A DNA stretch of 64,000 bases from Candidatus Tectomicrobia bacterium (GTDB taxonomy: Bacteria > UBA8248), in NCBI GenBank assembly GCA_016192135.1, contig JACPUR010000019.1:159291-223290 (forward strand), read 5' to 3'. The notes below the pieces were generated by a model. It did not search any database and was not told the origin of the DNA. It was given only the letters and a program-made list of their open reading frames with translations. Positions 23,940 to 32,434 of the stretch are shown here, piece by piece; position 1 is the first letter of the stretch, and each line of letters begins with the position of its first letter. The position numbers were made by a program, and so were the translations under genes.

Positions 23940-25262
23940 TCACCCCTCCGGGCCGGCCGCCGGCTCCTCGGCGGGGGCCGCGGCGCGGGGCGCCGGCTTG
24001 TCGTCTTCCCGGGTCTTTTCCGGCGCGAGGCGCAGGTCCTCGAGCGTCAGGCCCTCCAGAGCGGACCGCTCCCTGCGGCGCATCTCCTGGATGACCATCT
24101 CGGCGCCGGGAGAGCAGTGGGGCTGCGGGGGGGTGAAGAGATCCCACGCCTCCACCGCCCGGATGCTGGCCGGGTGAACGGTCAGCATGAACCTCCCGCC
24201 CTCGCGCGTCTCCGTCAGGTAGCCTCGCGTTTGCAGCTGATCCAGGACAGTTTCCAGGATTTCCGGCTGGACGTCCAGCCCCCTCCGGGCGTCCTCCCGG
24301 GCGAGAGGGGGCTGCGCCTTCGCCAGGCGCACCGCCGCCTCGGTCAGGATGTGGAGGGCCAGCTCCCGCGGGTCCGTCGGGTGGCGCGCCTCGCCCGGCT
24401 CCGGAGGGGGGCGGCGCCCCTCGGCCAGGGCCGCCAGGGCGGCCGCGTAGAGCAGGGCGCACCAAGAGAGATAGACCCAGGCCATGAAGAGGGGGAGCTG
24501 GGCCAGGGCCCCGTAGATGGCCTCGTTGCGGGCGAAGCCCACCTGGAAGCGCACGTACCCCCATTGCAGGAAAAACCAGATCGCCCCTCCGACCACCCCG
24601 CCCCACGCCGCCGCCCGGGGGGACACCTGGGTATTCGGCATGACGATGATGATCCAAGAAAAGAGCAGGATCGCGCCCAGAATGGGCACCAGGCGCAGGG
24701 CCAGCTCCAGGGCCTCGGAGAGGAGCCAGATGCCGCCGAGCGTCTCCCGGACCTGAAGCAATGTGATGCCGCTCATGATGATGGCGATCATCAGCGGGCT
24801 CAGGAACAGGATGGCGAAATAATCGGTGACCTTCCGGACCCAGGTGCGCTCCCGGCGGGCGCCGAAGGTGGCGTTCAGGGCGCGCTCGACGGTGCCGAGG
24901 GTGAGCCACACCGAGAACAGGAGGCCGGCCAGCCCCGCGACCCCCAGCGTCCCCGCGTTGACCTGGCGGACGTAGGTCAGGAGCTTCTCGTGCAGGCCCT
25001 GGTCCGTGGCGGGGAAGTACTGGAGGATGAGGTACGTCAGGAGGTTCTCCTCGAAGCCCAGCCCGCGCAGCATCGAGAAGGCGAAGGCCAGCACGGGCAC
25101 CAGCGAGAGGAGCGATGTGTAGGTGAGGGCCGCCGCCCGCAGGTGGGCCTGGTCGGAGAGGAAGAGCCCGAATGCTAGAATGGGCAGGCGGAGCGGGTGG
25201 GGCAAGGCCCGCCCGATGATCGCGACGTGCTCCTCGGCGGCCCTCGGGCGGGACTCGGGCAT
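23940..25262 (-). CDS. YihY/virulence-factor-BrkB family membrane protein
   Basis: 440 residues. The membrane part spans about residues 35-290 with six helices. It contains the family motif HLRAAALTYTSLLSLVPVLAF, then LLFSVWLTLGTVERALNATFG and the late GAIWFFLQWGYVRFQVGFAR/YGALAQLPLFMAWVYLSW. A cytoplasmic C-terminal extension of about 150 residues contains a winged-helix-like stretch (DVQPEILETVLDQLQTRGYL). BrkB-type proteins were once annotated as RNase BN; their actual role is unsettled. The start at 25262 avoids a long, unlikely N-terminal extension. Confidence 0.85.
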   Translation of the reverse strand: MPESRPRAAEEHVAIIGRALPHPLRLPILAFGLFLSDQAHLRAAALTYTSLLSLVPVLAFAFSMLRGLGFEENLLTYLILQYFPATDQGLHEKLLTYVRQVNAGTLGVAGLAGLLFSVWLTLGTVERALNATFGARRERTWVRKVTDYFAILFLSPLMIAIIMSGITLLQVRETLGGIWLLSEALELALRLVPILGAILLFSWIIIVMPNTQVSPRAAAWGGVVGGAIWFFLQWGYVRFQVGFARNEAIYGALAQLPLFMAWVYLSWCALLYAAALAALAEGRRPPPEPGEARHPTDPRELALHILTEAAVRLAKAQPPLAREDARRGLDVQPEILETVLDQLQTRGYLTETREGGRFMLTVHPASIRAVEAWDLFTPPQPHCSPGAEMVIQEMRRRERSALEGLTLEDLRLAPEKTREDDKPAPRAAAPAEEPAAGPEG

Positions 25263-25371
25263 CGGGGACCCCCGTGGAAGAGAAGCCGGCCGGCGGCTCC
25301 GGCGCGCGCCGAGATGATCCCAGGATTGCCGGGCGGGCCGCAAGTCGGGCTTTGCCGTAGGGAGATGGCGG

Positions 25372-25935
25372 ATGATTCCGGCGGAGGAGCTCCTCGTCCG
25401 GCTCGGGGTGCACACCCCCCTCTATGCCGCGAGCGGGCGGCACGTCTTTGCCGCCCTGAACGGCCGCGACCGGGGCCACTTCTTCGCCGTGGACCGCGAG
25501 AAGGGGAACTTCCTCTGGCGCGTCGAGAACTCGGCGGGCTGGGTCATCGCCCCGCCGCTCATCTGGGAGGACCTCTTCATCGTGGGGACGAGCACGGCCG
25601 ACATGCGCCGCCGCGAGGAGGGCGGGGAATTCGCCCAGGTGGACTGGCGCCGGGGCGGGGCGGTCTACGCCTTCGAGGCCTTGGGCGGCAAGGTGCGCTT
25701 CTGGGACGACCGCACCGGCGTGGTGCGCCGGACCCCGCGCGCCGAGGGGGACGTGCTCGTAGTGGAGGGCGAGGTCCGCTCGGGCGGCTTCCGGGAAGGG
25801 GCCCCCTGGTCCACCTCCGTCCAGATGGAGAGCCGCTTCGCGCTGCCCTCGGGGCGGCTGCTGGGCCGTAAGGCGCGCGGCCAGGCGCCCGAGGGCTACT
25901 TCAAGGGAGAGCCCGCGCCCGGCCGGTGGGACTAG
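25372..25935 (+). CDS. PQQ-like beta-propeller domain protein, short
   Basis: 187 residues, no signal peptide. ALNGRDRGHFFAVDREKGNFLWRVE and APPLIWEDLFIVGTSTADMRRR are two propeller blades of the PQQ-binding-like type, and GGAVYAFEALGGKVRFWD is a third. A full propeller needs seven or eight blades, so this protein must oligomerise, be a truncated member or use only part of the fold. GGGAG lies seven bases before the ATG. It is divergent from the YihY gene, with 109 bases between starts. Function unknown. Confidence 0.6.
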   Translation: MIPAEELLVRLGVHTPLYAASGRHVFAALNGRDRGHFFAVDREKGNFLWRVENSAGWVIAPPLIWEDLFIVGTSTADMRRREEGGEFAQVDWRRGGAVYAFEALGGKVRFWDDRTGVVRRTPRAEGDVLVVEGEVRSGGFREGAPWSTSVQMESRFALPSGRLLGRKARGQAPEGYFKGEPAPGRWD

Positions 25936-26086
25936 GCGCGGGAATCCCCCGGGCGGACCCCGGCCCGCCCGGCCGCTTTCGCCTTTCCTGAATGCCTCAA
26001 TCCGTCCGCTCATCGCCGCCATCCCGCGGACGCCTCGCCGCCGATCGATGTCCAATGCACCGGGCCCGTCCCGGCGGAGGAGTGGC

Positions 26087-27178
26087 ATGCCCTGGTCCTG
26101 GCTGATTTTCCTCGTCATCGTCTTGTTGCTGCTGGCGCTGGACCTGGGCCTTCACCGCAAGTCGCATGCGGTGTCGATGCGGGAGGCGCTCGCCTGGTCC
26201 GGCTTCTGGGTCGCGCTCGGCCTCGCCTTCACCGCGTTCATCTATCTCGGCTACGAGAACCAATGGCTGGGGCTGGGGAAGGCCCGCGACGCCGTGGACG
26301 GCGCCCCGAACGACGGCTCGGCGGCCGCGGTGAAGTACCTCACCGGCTATGTCATCGAGAAGTCCCTGAGCGTGGACAACATCTTCGTCATCGCCATGCT
26401 CTTCCGGTACTTCGCCGTCCCGGCGCGCTACCAGCACCGGGTGCTCTTCTGGGGCATCCTGGGCGCCCTGGCGATGCGCGGCGCGATGATCGCCGTGGGG
26501 GTGCGGCTCATCGAGGAGTTCGAGTGGCTGCTCTACGCCTTCGGCGCCTTCCTCCTCTTCGCGGCCGTCCAGATGCTCTGGACGGGGGGGAAGCACGGGG
26601 GCGACCCGGGAAAGAACCCCGTGGTGCGGCTGGCGCGGCGTTTCTTCCCGGTGGCAGACGAGTTCCACGGCCCGCACTTCATGGTGCGGGCCGGGACCCC
26701 GGAGGCGCGGGAGACGGACTCGCACGCCCCGGACCGGGCGGCCGAGCGCGCAGGGGCGGGGACATGGATGCTCACCCCGCTGGCCCTCGCCCTCATCATG
26801 GTGGAGACGACGGACCTGATCTTCGCCGTGGACTCCATCCCGGCCATCTTCGCCATCACCACCGACCCCTACCTGGTCTTCACCAGCAACGTGTTCGCCA
26901 TCCTGGGACTCCGGGCGCTCTACTTCGCGCTGGCCGGGCTGATGGACAAGTTCCGCTACCTCAACGTCTCGCTCGCGGCGGTGCTGGCGCTGGTGGGAGC
27001 GAAGATGCTGGCGGCGGACTGGATCAAGGAGATGCTCGGGAAGAACTACAACTTCCATCTGCTGGGGGCGATCCTGCTCATCCTCGCGGCGGGCGTCGCG
27101 GCCTCGCTCCTCGCGGGGCCCAAGCCCGAGCACGCCGACGTCGCGCGGCGGGCCCGCGAGGCGGGCGAGGAAACGTGA
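26087..27178 (+). CDS. TerC/Alx family integral membrane protein
   Basis: 363 residues with eight to nine helices. The family motifs are YLTGYVIEKSLSVDNIFVIAMLF (about 84-106) and ALIMVETTDLIFAVDSIPAIFAIT, each with the conserved acidic residues thought to handle metal ions. TerC/Alx proteins are linked to manganese export and to tellurite resistance clusters; no ter genes are nearby, so an Alx-like manganese role is more likely. GGAGGAG four bases before the ATG at 26087 decides this start over the ATG at 26048. The C-terminus is charged. Confidence 0.9.
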   Translation: MPWSWLIFLVIVLLLLALDLGLHRKSHAVSMREALAWSGFWVALGLAFTAFIYLGYENQWLGLGKARDAVDGAPNDGSAAAVKYLTGYVIEKSLSVDNIFVIAMLFRYFAVPARYQHRVLFWGILGALAMRGAMIAVGVRLIEEFEWLLYAFGAFLLFAAVQMLWTGGKHGGDPGKNPVVRLARRFFPVADEFHGPHFMVRAGTPEARETDSHAPDRAAERAGAGTWMLTPLALALIMVETTDLIFAVDSIPAIFAITTDPYLVFTSNVFAILGLRALYFALAGLMDKFRYLNVSLAAVLALVGAKMLAADWIKEMLGKNYNFHLLGAILLILAAGVAASLLAGPKPEHADVARRAREAGEET

Positions 27179-27193
27179 GGGAGCACGGGAACC

Positions 27194-28072
27194 CTATTTC
27201 CTCTTCCCCTTCAGCTCCTGTGCCATCTTGAGGGCGTTCACGCCCACGTTCCCGTAGCGGAACCAGCGCCGGTATTCGGGCATCTGCACGAGCTGGGCGG
27301 CCTTCTCGGGCGCCTTGGCCTTGCGCAGGGCGGCCTGGGCGCGCTCGCGCAGGCGCAGGAGGCAGTCGCGGTTCTCCTTGATGATCCCCTTGCCGGCGGG
27401 GGGGAGCGGCCCGTGGCCGGGCACGATGCGCCGGACCGGGAACATGTCGAGCACGTCGAGCGCCGCGATCCAGTTGGCGAAGTTCCCCAGCCGGTTCACC
27501 GGCAGGGTGCGGTGGGTGAGGAGGTCGCCCGAGAAGAGCACCCGCTCCTCGGGCATCCACACCACCGTGTCCCCCAGGGTGTGGCAGTGATCGATGTAGA
27601 TCATCTGGAAGGCGCGCCCGCCGTAGCGGACCGTAATCATCTCCTCGAAGGTCACCATGGGGGGCGCGACGTGGAGCTTGCCCACCAGGTGGTCCACCTT
27701 GGGGCCCCGGCCCACCATCTGTTTCACCCAGACGCCCGCCTTCTCCTCGCGCTCCATCTCCTCGGCGGTGAGCTCGCAGCCGAAGGAGACGGCGCCGTGC
27801 CCGTGGTAGAAGCCGTTGTCCGAGGTGTGGTCGAAGTTGTGGTGGGTGTTGAGGACGAGCCCCGGCATCTTGCGGGTGAGGCTGCGCATCCCCGCGAGGA
27901 AGGGCTTGCGGACCCGGATGTCGTTGTCGATGATGACCGGCCGATCCTTCGTCAGCGCCAAGCCGAAGTTGGTGGCGCCGTTCCCCCCGATGTAGGCGTA
28001 CACCCCCTTGACCACCTGGACGAAGCCTTGCGTCTTGGCTGGAGCGGGAAGGACCTTCGCGGCGCGCGCCAT
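27194..28072 (-). CDS. MBL-fold metallo-hydrolase with altered metal motif
   Basis: 292 residues, without a signal peptide. The metallo-beta-lactamase fold is visible from PVIIDNDIRV through LVLNTHHNFDHTSDNGFYHG, YIDHCHTLGDTVVWMPEERV, LFSGDLLTHR and VPGHGPLPPAGKGII. The first metal motif reads H-H-N-F-D-H, so the second His of HxHxDH is Asn. The later His and Asp ligands are present. Substrate unknown; the family includes quinoprotein-relay SoxH-type proteins. AAGGAGAG lies six bases before the ATG. It is divergent from the queD-like gene. Confidence 0.8.
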   Translation of the reverse strand: MARAAKVLPAPAKTQGFVQVVKGVYAYIGGNGATNFGLALTKDRPVIIDNDIRVRKPFLAGMRSLTRKMPGLVLNTHHNFDHTSDNGFYHGHGAVSFGCELTAEEMEREEKAGVWVKQMVGRGPKVDHLVGKLHVAPPMVTFEEMITVRYGGRAFQMIYIDHCHTLGDTVVWMPEERVLFSGDLLTHRTLPVNRLGNFANWIAALDVLDMFPVRRIVPGHGPLPPAGKGIIKENRDCLLRLRERAQAALRKAKAPEKAAQLVQMPEYRRWFRYGNVGVNALKMAQELKGKRK

Positions 28073-28210
28073 CGGGCTCTCCTTGCAGGGGGCTCGGGGA
28101 TGCGGGTATCTTGGCTCGTGGGAAGGCACCCTATCAAAGCGCCCCGGCCCGCACAACGCCCCATGGATGCGGCGGAGGCGGCCGGGCCCCCGCCTCCGGG
28201 GGGACGAGCC

Positions 28211-28624
28211 GTGATCGAGATCACCCGCCGGGAAGAGTTCTCGGCCGCGCACCGCCTCTTCAACGCCGCCTGGCCGGCCGAGCGCAACGAGGCCCTCTAC
28301 GGCCTGTGCGCGAACCCCCACTACCACGGCCACAACTACGTCGTGGAGGTGACGCTCCGCGGCCCCGTGGACCCCGAGACGGGCATGATCTACAACCTCG
28401 CCGACCTCAAGGGCCTCCTGCGCCGCCAGGTGGTCGAGCCGCTCGACCACAAGAACCTGAACGAGGACGCCGCGCCCTACCTGAAGGGCCGCATCCCGAC
28501 GGCGGAGAACATCGCCATGGCCATCTGGGAGCGCCTGGCCGAGCACCTTCCGCCGGGCCTCCTCCACCGCGTCCGCCTGTTCGAGAACGAGCGCAACTTC
28601 GTGGACTACCGGGGGGGGAGCTGA
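28211..28624 (+). CDS. queD: 6-carboxytetrahydropterin synthase / 6-pyruvoyl tetrahydropterin synthase family
   Basis: 137 residues from the GTG at 28211, which gives the classical beginning IEITRREEFSAAHRL. Zinc ligands are His in SAAHRL and the two in HYHGHNY. The catalytic Cys is in YGLCANPHYH, with PLDHKNLNE and PTAENIA giving the His and Glu of the second half. In bacteria this makes carboxytetrahydropterin for queuosine; queC, queE and queF are not in the window, and a pterin role with the next gene, an SDR, is possible. The stop overlaps the SDR start by one base. Confidence 0.88.
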   Translation: MIEITRREEFSAAHRLFNAAWPAERNEALYGLCANPHYHGHNYVVEVTLRGPVDPETGMIYNLADLKGLLRRQVVEPLDHKNLNEDAAPYLKGRIPTAENIAMAIWERLAEHLPPGLLHRVRLFENERNFVDYRGGS

Positions 28625-29355
28625 TGGCCGCCGGGGGCCTCCGGCCGCTGGCGGGGCGGCGGATCGTCCTGACCGGGGCCTCGCGCGGCATCGGCCGGGC
28701 GGCGGCCCTGCGCCTGGCCCGCGCCGGGGCCCAGGTGCTGGCCGTGGCCCGCGACGCCCAGGCCCTCACCTCCCTCGCCTTCGAGGCCAAGCCCGCCGCG
28801 GGCCGGATCTTCGCCCACAGCTGCGACCTCGCCTCGGAGGAGGAGATCGAGGCCCTGGCCGATGCCGCCGCCCGGCGGCTCGGGGGGGTGGACGCCCTCG
28901 TGAACAACGCCGGGGCGGGGGTCTTCCGGGAGCTGGAGGCGCTCGCCCCGGGGGAGTTCGAGGCCACCCTGGCCGTCTGCCTCAAGGCCCCCTTCCTCCT
29001 CATCCGGGCCCTCGCCCCCTACCTGGAGGCCTCGGGCGGGGAGGTGGTGAACGTCTCCTCCATCTGCGCCGTGACCGGTTTCCCGGGCGCGGCGGCCTAT
29101 TGCGCCGCCAAGGCCGGCCTCGAGGGGATGTCGCGGGCCCTGGCCGAGGAGCTGCGCCCCCGCGGCATCCGCCTGAGCGTCCTGCGGCCCGGGGCCACCG
29201 CCACCAGCATGTGGAAGGACATCCCCGGCGAGTTCGACACCGAAAGGATGATCCCCCCCGACCTGGTGGCCGAGTCCCTGGAGTTCCTCCTGTCCCAGTC
29301 CCGCCGGGTCTGGACCGAGACGATGGTGATCCTCCCCCCGGCCGGGCGGGTGTAG
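28624..29355 (+). CDS. Short-chain dehydrogenase/reductase
   Basis: 243 residues, a classical SDR with cofactor motif TGASRGIG (19-26), NNAG (about 96-99), catalytic Ser in VVNVSS and YCAAK as the YxxxK pair. AVARDAQ after strand 2 (Arg) suggests NADP(H). It is coupled to the queD-like gene by an ATGA junction, which raises the possibility of a pterin reductase such as sepiapterin or dihydrobiopterin reductase. That is inference from order only; the sequence alone does not fix the substrate. Confidence 0.85.
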   Translation: MAAGGLRPLAGRRIVLTGASRGIGRAAALRLARAGAQVLAVARDAQALTSLAFEAKPAAGRIFAHSCDLASEEEIEALADAAARRLGGVDALVNNAGAGVFRELEALAPGEFEATLAVCLKAPFLLIRALAPYLEASGGEVVNVSSICAVTGFPGAAAYCAAKAGLEGMSRALAEELRPRGIRLSVLRPGATATSMWKDIPGEFDTERMIPPDLVAESLEFLLSQSRRVWTETMVILPPAGRV

Positions 29356-29371
29356 CGCCTTCCGGAGAGGA

Positions 29372-29400
29372 TTGAGAAATCCCTTTGTTTTCATGATAAT
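29372..29400 (+). promoter_or_regulatory. Predicted sigma-70 promoter of motA
   Basis: TTGAGA (29372-29377), 17-base spacer, GATAAT (29395-29400), each five of six to consensus. The leader to motA is about 100 bases. No flagellar sigma-28 sequence was seen, so expression may not follow the flagellar cascade. Confidence 0.5.
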
Positions 29401-29506
29401 AAGCAGCCAAGGTTTGAAATGGCTGGGAGGGGCTCCGCTCGGCCGGCTGTCGAGGCCGGGCCAGGGGTCCGCCCCCGAGCGCGTTTTGAGTGGAGCGTGA
29501 GCCGCC

Positions 29507-30313
29507 ATGGGAACCATGATCGGAATCATCGTCGGCGGGGGGTTGATGTTCTACTCCCTCATCACCTCGGGCGGGATCGGCATCTTCTGGGATCCCCCCT
29601 CGGTCATGATCGTCTTCGGGGGCACGGGGGCCGCCATCCTCATGAGCCATCCGCTCCAGCGGGTGGTGGGGGTGTTCCGCGTCATGCGGAACGTCTTCCG
29701 GCGGGAGATCTCCGACGCAAGCGCTTACATCTCGGCCATCGTCCGGCTGGCGCACAAGGCGCGCAAGGAATCCATCCTGAGCCTCCAGCAGGATGCCGCC
29801 AGCGTCAACAACCGCTTCATGCGCATGGGCCTGCAGCTGATCATCGACGGGCAGCCGCCCGAGCTCGTGCGGGCCGTCCTGGAAACCGAGCTCGAGAGCC
29901 TCCTCTCGCGCCACGAGGAGGGGGCCCGCATCTTCAAGGCCATGGGCAAGTACGCCCCCGCCTTCGGCATGATCGGCACCCTCATCGGCCTCATCGCCAT
30001 GCTCAAGTCGATGTCGGGCGGGCTCGAGGCCCTGGGCCCCGGCATGGCCGTCGCCCTCATCACCACTTTCTACGGCGCATTGTCCGCGAACTTGTTCTTC
30101 ATCCCCGTCGCGGACAAACTGGCCAGCCGCTCGGAGAAGGAGGTGCTCCAGATCCGGGTCGTCATCGAGGGCGTGCTGATGATCCAGGAGGGCATGAATC
30201 CCCGGCTCATCGAGCAGCGGCTGAACGCCCACCTCGAGCCCGAGCAGCGCATCCAGCACTTCGAGCGCATGATGCGGCGCGAGCGCAAGGAAGCCCAGGA
30301 GGCGGGAGGGTAG
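29507..30313 (+). CDS. motA: MotA/PomA-type stator ion-channel protein
   Basis: 268 residues with four membrane helices. GTMIGIIVGGGLMFYSLITSGGI and PPSVMIVFGGTGAAILMSHPL are helices 1 and 2. A cytoplasmic loop of about 100 residues follows, with LETELESLLSRHEEGARIFK. KYAPAFGMIGTLIGLIAMLKSM and ALITTFYGALSANLFFIPVADKL are helices 3 and 4, with the conserved prolines. It forms a proton- or sodium-driven stator with MotB to turn the flagellar motor. The ion cannot be assigned safely. motB follows after three bases. No other flagellar gene is in the window. Confidence 0.92.
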   Translation: MGTMIGIIVGGGLMFYSLITSGGIGIFWDPPSVMIVFGGTGAAILMSHPLQRVVGVFRVMRNVFRREISDASAYISAIVRLAHKARKESILSLQQDAASVNNRFMRMGLQLIIDGQPPELVRAVLETELESLLSRHEEGARIFKAMGKYAPAFGMIGTLIGLIAMLKSMSGGLEALGPGMAVALITTFYGALSANLFFIPVADKLASRSEKEVLQIRVVIEGVLMIQEGMNPRLIEQRLNAHLEPEQRIQHFERMMRRERKEAQEAGG

Positions 30314-30316
30314 GCC

Positions 30317-31003
30317 ATGGCGCTGAATCCCAGGCGTCGCCAGGATGAGGGCGGGGTCGACGAGTGGATTGTGACCTATGGCGACATGGTCACCCTCCTC
30401 CTCACCTTCTTCATCCTGATCGTTTCGATGTCCTCCCCCGACAAGGGGAAGATCGACAAGGCCATCAAGTCCATCCAGGGCGCGCTCGGCACCTCGGGCG
30501 TCTCGGCCGAGATGGCCATGCTGAGCGAGAAGCGCTCCGAAGCCTCGTTCCAGAACTTGGGGAGCCAGGTGAAGAACCTGGTCCTCGAGGGGAACCTCCA
30601 GGACGTGGTGGACGTGAAGGTGACCGAGCGGGGCATCGTGCTGAACATGACGGGAGGGGTCCTCTTCCGGGCCGGGTCGGCGGCGGTGGAGAGGGGCTTC
30701 ATGCCCTTCCTCCTGGAGCTGTCCCAGATGCTCAAGAAGCTGCCCTACAAGGTGATGGTCGAGGGCCACACGGACGATTCCCCTCCGCCGCCGCAGGGCT
30801 CGTATCCCTCCAACTGGGAGCTCTCGGCGGCGCGGGCGGCCGCCATCGTCCGGGTGCTGACCCGGGAGGGAGGGGTTGAGCCGGAGCGCTTCTCCGCGAC
30901 GGGCTACGGGGAATTCCGCCCTCTCTTCGCCCCGACGCCCGAGAACCGCCCCAAGAATCGGCGGGTGGAGGTCATCATCTCGCGCGAGGGCTTCAGCGGC
31001 TGA
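30317..31003 (+). CDS. motB: MotB-type stator protein with OmpA domain
   Basis: 228 residues. A basic N-terminus (NPRRRQDEG) precedes the single helix DEWIVTYGDMVTLLLTFFIL, in which D23 is the ion-binding residue. A plug-like and linker segment spans about 45-110. The C-terminal OmpA-like peptidoglycan-binding domain shows VMVEGHTDDSPPP, WELSAARAAAIVRVLTREGG and ENRPKNRRVEVII. At 228 residues it is on the short side for MotB. It anchors the stator to the wall. It is followed by two PilZ genes 27 bases on. Confidence 0.92.
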   Translation: MALNPRRRQDEGGVDEWIVTYGDMVTLLLTFFILIVSMSSPDKGKIDKAIKSIQGALGTSGVSAEMAMLSEKRSEASFQNLGSQVKNLVLEGNLQDVVDVKVTERGIVLNMTGGVLFRAGSAAVERGFMPFLLELSQMLKKLPYKVMVEGHTDDSPPPPQGSYPSNWELSAARAAAIVRVLTREGGVEPERFSATGYGEFRPLFAPTPENRPKNRRVEVIISREGFSG

Positions 31004-31030
31004 CCCCGGAGGGGGCGGGAAGGGGAGTGC

Positions 31031-31681
31031 ATGGCGGACGATCTGTTCCGGGAGCAGTTCCAGGAGAGCTTCGGTAAGCGGGGCGTCGCCGACCGCTCCT
31101 ACACGCGCGTGCCCGTCTCCTTCCCGATCCGGTTCATGCCGGTCTCGAAGGAGGAGGCCGAGAAGCTCCGGCAGGCCTACGCCCAGCGCCCTTCCCGCGA
31201 GCGCGGCGAGACGGTCTCCCTGGCGCCCCCGGCCGCCGCCCAGGCCACGCCCGGCACGGTGAGCGCCGCCATCCTCTCGCAGCTCGAGCGGATCGAGCGG
31301 AAGCTCGACCGCCTCCTGAACGCGCAGTCGGCGGGCCCGGCCCAGGACAAGGAGAAGAGCCTCGAGGAGGGCCAGTGCATCGATCTCTCCGGCTCCGGCA
31401 TCCTCTTCACCTCGCTCTGGGCGATGGGCAAGGGCTGGTTCCTGAAGCTTGTGGTGGACGTCCCCGAGCCCCAGGGCTTCTCCGTCGTGGCGCTGGGCCG
31501 CGTGGTGCGGGTGGACCAGGAGCCGAACGGCAACCTCTACGTCACCGCCTGCCAGTTCGACTCGATCCACGAGGAAGACCGCGAGGAGCTCATCGCCTAT
31601 ATCTTCAAGCGTCACCGCGAGCTCGCCCAGAAGCGGCGGGGCCAGGACGAGCCGGAAGGCGCTGAGACGGACCAGATCTAG
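31031..31681 (+). CDS. PilZ-domain protein with coiled-coil insertion (copy 1)
   Basis: 216 residues, cytoplasmic. Both c-di-GMP-binding motifs are present, RxxxR at R22-R26 (DRSYTR) and DxSxxG at D118-G123 (CIDLSGSG), but they are about 92 residues apart instead of the usual 20-30. Between them lie a Pro/Ala-rich stretch and a heptad-like helix (SQLERIERKLDRLLN, about 83-97). After the second motif the barrel continues with VVDVPEPQGFSVVALGRVVRV and ends in a basic helix. Its position behind motAB suggests a c-di-GMP brake on the stator, as YcgR is in enterics, but YcgR itself has a different architecture. Confidence 0.8.
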   Translation: MADDLFREQFQESFGKRGVADRSYTRVPVSFPIRFMPVSKEEAEKLRQAYAQRPSRERGETVSLAPPAAAQATPGTVSAAILSQLERIERKLDRLLNAQSAGPAQDKEKSLEEGQCIDLSGSGILFTSLWAMGKGWFLKLVVDVPEPQGFSVVALGRVVRVDQEPNGNLYVTACQFDSIHEEDREELIAYIFKRHRELAQKRRGQDEPEGAETDQI

Positions 31682-31691
31682 CGGAGGCTCC

Positions 31692-32342
31692 ATGGCGGAG
31701 GAGAAGTTCGAGGAACTGGGCAAGGAAAGCGGGCAGAAGCGCACCGCGGCGCGGACCGAGGAACGCTTTCCCGTGGAATTCGAGCGCATCTCCGAAAGCG
31801 ACGCCCGCGGCCTAGAGCGGGCCTACCTCGCCAAGCGCACCGCGGAGCGCGAGGACCTCGCCGGCGGGGGGGACAACCTGGGCGACCAGTTCAGCTCCAT
31901 GGGCGCCTCCCAGGCCCAGATCCAGATGTTCCAGCAGACGGTGCGGCTCATCCGCCAGCTCGAGGACAAGGTGGACCAGCTCTACGCCGCCGTCACCGGC
32001 AGGGAGATGAGCCAGGCCAAGCGCCTGAAGGCCATGTGCATCGACCTCTCCTCCGGCGGCATGCGGTTCATCACGGCCGTCCCCCTGAACAAGGGTGACC
32101 ACCTGAAGATCGTCATCCCGCTGCCGCCCCTCCACCCCGTCACCGTGAGCGCCATCGGAAAGGTGGTCAAGAACGGCGAGGTGCGGCTCGCGTCGGGGAA
32201 GAAGGCGTGCGAGGCGGCCATCCAGTTCACCGCCATCAACGAGCAGGACCAAGAAGAGATCGTCGCCTACAGCTTCAAGCGCCAGCGCGAGGTGGCTTAC
32301 AAGGTCGTCGCGCCCGCGGAGGGGGAAGAGGGAGAGAACTGA
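31692..32342 (+). CDS. PilZ-domain protein with coiled-coil insertion (copy 2)
   Basis: 216 residues, the same layout as copy 1: RxxxR at R21-R25 (ARTEERFPVEF) and DxSxxG at D118-G123 (CIDLSSGG). A helical insertion with QAQIQMFQQTVRLIRQLEDK and VDQLYAAV lies between them. The tail IVAYSFKRQREVAYKV parallels LIAYIFKRHRELAQKR of copy 1. The motifs fall at identical positions in both proteins, so they are a tandem duplication that has diverged strongly. The gene starts ten bases after the first. A hetero-oligomer through the inserted helices is plausible but inferred. Confidence 0.8.
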   Translation: MAEEKFEELGKESGQKRTAARTEERFPVEFERISESDARGLERAYLAKRTAEREDLAGGGDNLGDQFSSMGASQAQIQMFQQTVRLIRQLEDKVDQLYAAVTGREMSQAKRLKAMCIDLSSGGMRFITAVPLNKGDHLKIVIPLPPLHPVTVSAIGKVVKNGEVRLASGKKACEAAIQFTAINEQDQEEIVAYSFKRQREVAYKVVAPAEGEEGEN

Positions 32343-32434
32343 CCCCTCCGCTCTGGTCTCCGCCACCCTTACAACCCAACGAACCGCCCCCCGCCGCGGC
32401 GCCCGCGCCGCGCCCGGGCGCGGGAGAACCGCCG

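Noticed and set aside
25167-25180. TGCTAGAAT as another extended -10 promoter.
   Set aside because: It lies inside the YihY coding sequence on the opposite strand with no downstream plus-strand start at suitable distance.
28211-28624. A queuosine biosynthesis cluster around queD.
   Set aside because: No queC, queE, queF or tgt is nearby; the neighbour is an SDR, so a pterin pathway is as likely.
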